Origin: Andrena cerasifolii
Lineage: Eukaryota; Arthropoda; Insecta; Hymenoptera; Andrenidae
Direction of reading: 5' to 3'
DNA length: 64,000 nucleotides
Assembly (NCBI RefSeq): GCF_050908995.1
Contig: NC_135121.1
Span: 17,856,001-17,920,000 of the forward strand
Part shown: positions 61,836 through 64,000 of the stretch, one piece after another
How the letters are laid out: each line of letters opens with the position of its first letter
How positions within the stretch are numbered: position 1 is the stretch's first letter
Notes under the pieces: model-generated
Database searches by the model: none
Told to the model about the DNA's origin: nothing
The model's input: the letters and a program-made list of their open reading frames with translations, nothing else
Made by a program: the position numbers and the translations under genes

Positions 61836-64000
61836 GGGATTAAGGATACAGCCGTTGTAGCGTTCAAGTTTCTAGAAATCCCAGTAGAAACAGACCCTGT
61901 GTGCAGAGCCATAATTCACCGCTTCGACCGGACCATATCAAACCACGCGCACGCGTATCCCTGATTTCCCCAAATACTGCTTCAAGTCTGGCGCCCGTGC
62001 GCGATCGTATATCTCTCGAGCGCCAAACAGGGAGATGCTCAAAACCGCGGGGGAGGGCGGGTGGGTTGAAAAAGGAGGAAAAATGGGGATATCCCGTTTC
62101 CCATCGGCGCGAGGTAAATCGAGGGGGCGAGGCGCGAGGAGCATCGCGGTGGAGACGAGACGGGTGGTCCGATCGGAACGAGGCAATAGAACATTTTTCA
62201 AAGCGCATAAAAAACGGCCCCGCGACAACGCAGACGCGGGGCACGTCGATGGCGCGCGAGGGGGATAAAAACCGGGCGTGTCGGCGCGCATAAATGTTCA
62301 CGGGGATGAATTATTGCCGCGAAATGGCCGTATCCAGTTTGTAACGGGGGGGAGCAGCTAGCCGGAGCTAGTGCCGGACACATTGTTTACAAAGTAGGCT
62401 GACTGCCGTGTCAGGGCGCGCGACACGCGCCCGTGTACCCTCATTTTTCCGTACGCGCGTAAAGTGCGTTTTGTCGTAGCGCTGGAGTGCATTAAGCTCG
62501 CAAACAGAGGGTGTGACGTCGGTCGCGATGCGTGCTCGGCCGAAAAAAAGAAATTCTGACGCGACTACGCGATCTGGTTGGCGCACACCAGCGGAACGTT
62601 TATATTTTTGCGGCGTGGCCGTGCACGAAACGGGGAATGCCCGTGGCTCCCTTCTATGGGCGTTTCGTGTACAAGTTAAACAGTCGATCGTTTCGGGTGA
62701 TTGGAGCACGGGGAACGAAACGATTCGGCATTTAAACGAGATGCTCGAGAGCTTCCTAGCGTATGACTGCAATGGAACGTCCAGCAACCGAATCTGCGTT
62801 ATGCTACGATGTTCTGATGTTGTATGATCCGCGTAAAGAATGTCTTTCTAAAACATCCCCTGTAGGTGTATACTGTACTGGAAATATTTATCGTAATTAA
62901 ACTTCATTGTTGTACTGATTCTTACGAATCTCTAATAATTGTTGTCCTTCTAGTGTTAGAAGAGAAGATTTTAATTTTGTTTTTGGCTAAATAATTTTCT
63001 GCGTTCTGTGCGAAGACCTGCTTGGCCCTCATTAACCCAACCTGCGGGCAATGCGGGCCAAAACTGTTTTTTTTCAGGAAAATGTTATAATTTATTTTGA
63101 GTTAATTGCAGGTGAAGAAGGCCGCTCTGACGTAATTGCTTATTACTTGTTTAAAGAATTGCCGCAGGTTCCAATAAATATTTCAAGCGATTGATTAATT
63201 ATCTTGATTTTTCATTAACTGGCTCGTATTTCCCCCAGCTCCACTAAGCGATAGGACGTGTTTGAAATCCGAGTGGCACATTAAATGTTTCCAGTACCGC
63301 GGGACGTGTGGATTTACATCCCCTAATGACGCATTACTCGTGTGTATGACTTACGCGCAGACTCAAGGAACATCATATCCAATGCTGCGAACGCAGTAAT
63401 GGAAATTCAACGTATCCTCCTGATATTCTAGCACGAAATATTCATCTATGATGCGAATATTACCGCAGAATTCTCATTCTCAAATAATTCCGCCGCCGCA
63501 CCATCAGTCGCGGGAAATATCAAGTTACTTTTCCATCGAGTGCACCGGAACACAGGTAGGTATTTGCTCTTCGTTCATCGGATACGAGCGCGGCGCGCGC
63601 AAATTAACAACTTCGCGGTATCGAAACACATCGTCGTTCCCGGCCCATTAATTGGCCTGCACTTGTAAGAATTTCGAATATTTCGCGATCTGCGGAAAAA
63701 CGACACCGACGTTTCCGCGTTGCAAACTTTCCCGAAGACTGCAAAGTGCTCGCTCCCCCCGCGGAACGCAATTTCGCCCAAAGGCGGGCGCGGGGATGAA
63801 TTATCGCCGGGGGCGGGGGAGGGTGGAACGGTCGCGTTCGAATTGCAAGGGCAACAAACGCGGAGCGTTGTGTACACGTGGCTTGATGCAACGTAACGCG
63901 CTTTGTTCTGCAGCTTTTTCGCGCACCGGACACCTGTGAACACCGAACGCGCAACTTTTTTTCGCCCCCCGTGATACGCCGGGTTCTTTTTTTTTCTCCG
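61836..64000. other. No supported gene
   Basis: CpG-rich 61930-62560 and 63570-63960, AT-rich between. Opposite frame pairs (61864-62301 minus, 61901-62293 plus) are shadows of stop-poor sequence. Confidence 0.45.

Noticed and set aside
1..64000. tRNA, rRNA and well-known insect miRNA sequences
   Set aside because: No B-box-like GGTTCGANNCC with a cloverleaf, no rRNA core, and none of the familiar miRNA seeds such as let-7, miR-1 or bantam were seen by eye. A covariance search would be decisive.

Overview
The window looks like nuclear DNA from an arthropod, most probably an insect. There are no operons and no dense gene arrays. Coding sequence appears only as short open blocks bounded by GT-AG splice sites. 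Most recognisable content is eroded or non-autonomous DNA transposons (Tc1/mariner, pogo-like, hAT, TTAA-target piggyBac-like) plus non-LTR retroelement tails. GC-rich, CpG-rich blocks alternate with AT-rich blocks. The order of insect cannot be fixed from the sequence alone; Hymenoptera would fit, but that is a guess.

The best-supported gene lies on the minus strand. Exon A (54862-55120) and exon B (21299-21436) each have a good 3' splice site, a good 5' splice site and an unbroken frame, and they join in phase across an intron of about 33.4 kb. A third, weaker exon (18790-18891) continues the same phase further downstream. The product is not recognised. Exon A carries a poly-glycine tract, and exon B is acidic and Ser/Thr-rich, which would suit a disordered regulatory protein. 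If the model is right, most of the window (21437-54861) is one intron. A single plus-strand open block at 43004-43339 with splice-like edges is a possible nested exon, with low confidence.

The remainder, left to right: a TA-flanked mariner-like element containing a second inverted repeat (2027-3185); an RTE-like retroelement tail (about 4240-4373); TTAA-flanked MITEs (6163-6833, 8847-9269); a foldback element (10085-10270); a probable LINE 3' end with an AAT tail (12376-12547), adjacent to an internally deleted Tc1 element (12086-13040); a piggyBac-like MITE (15161-15590) with a second copy at 25862-26388; concentric inverted repeats (15795-16570); a 720-bp element with arms of about 210 bp (23973-24694) and a half copy at 43684-43799; a 498-bp near-perfect palindrome (28966-29463); another long-arm element (30570-31253); an unclassified GC-rich segment (37100-38460); a TTAA MITE (40460-41140); a four-unit 274-bp tandem array (44733-45838); a 495-bp inverted-repeat element (50132-50626); a pogo-type transposase zinc-finger remnant beside a half MITE (54318-54780); and TTAA and hAT MITEs butted together near 59.1-59.9 kb.

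I found no bacterial-style system, CRISPR array, tRNA or rRNA. The most noteworthy pattern is that at least ten element ends, from several otherwise different families, share the terminal signature TTAAGGGG. The long palindromes are the next most interesting feature.
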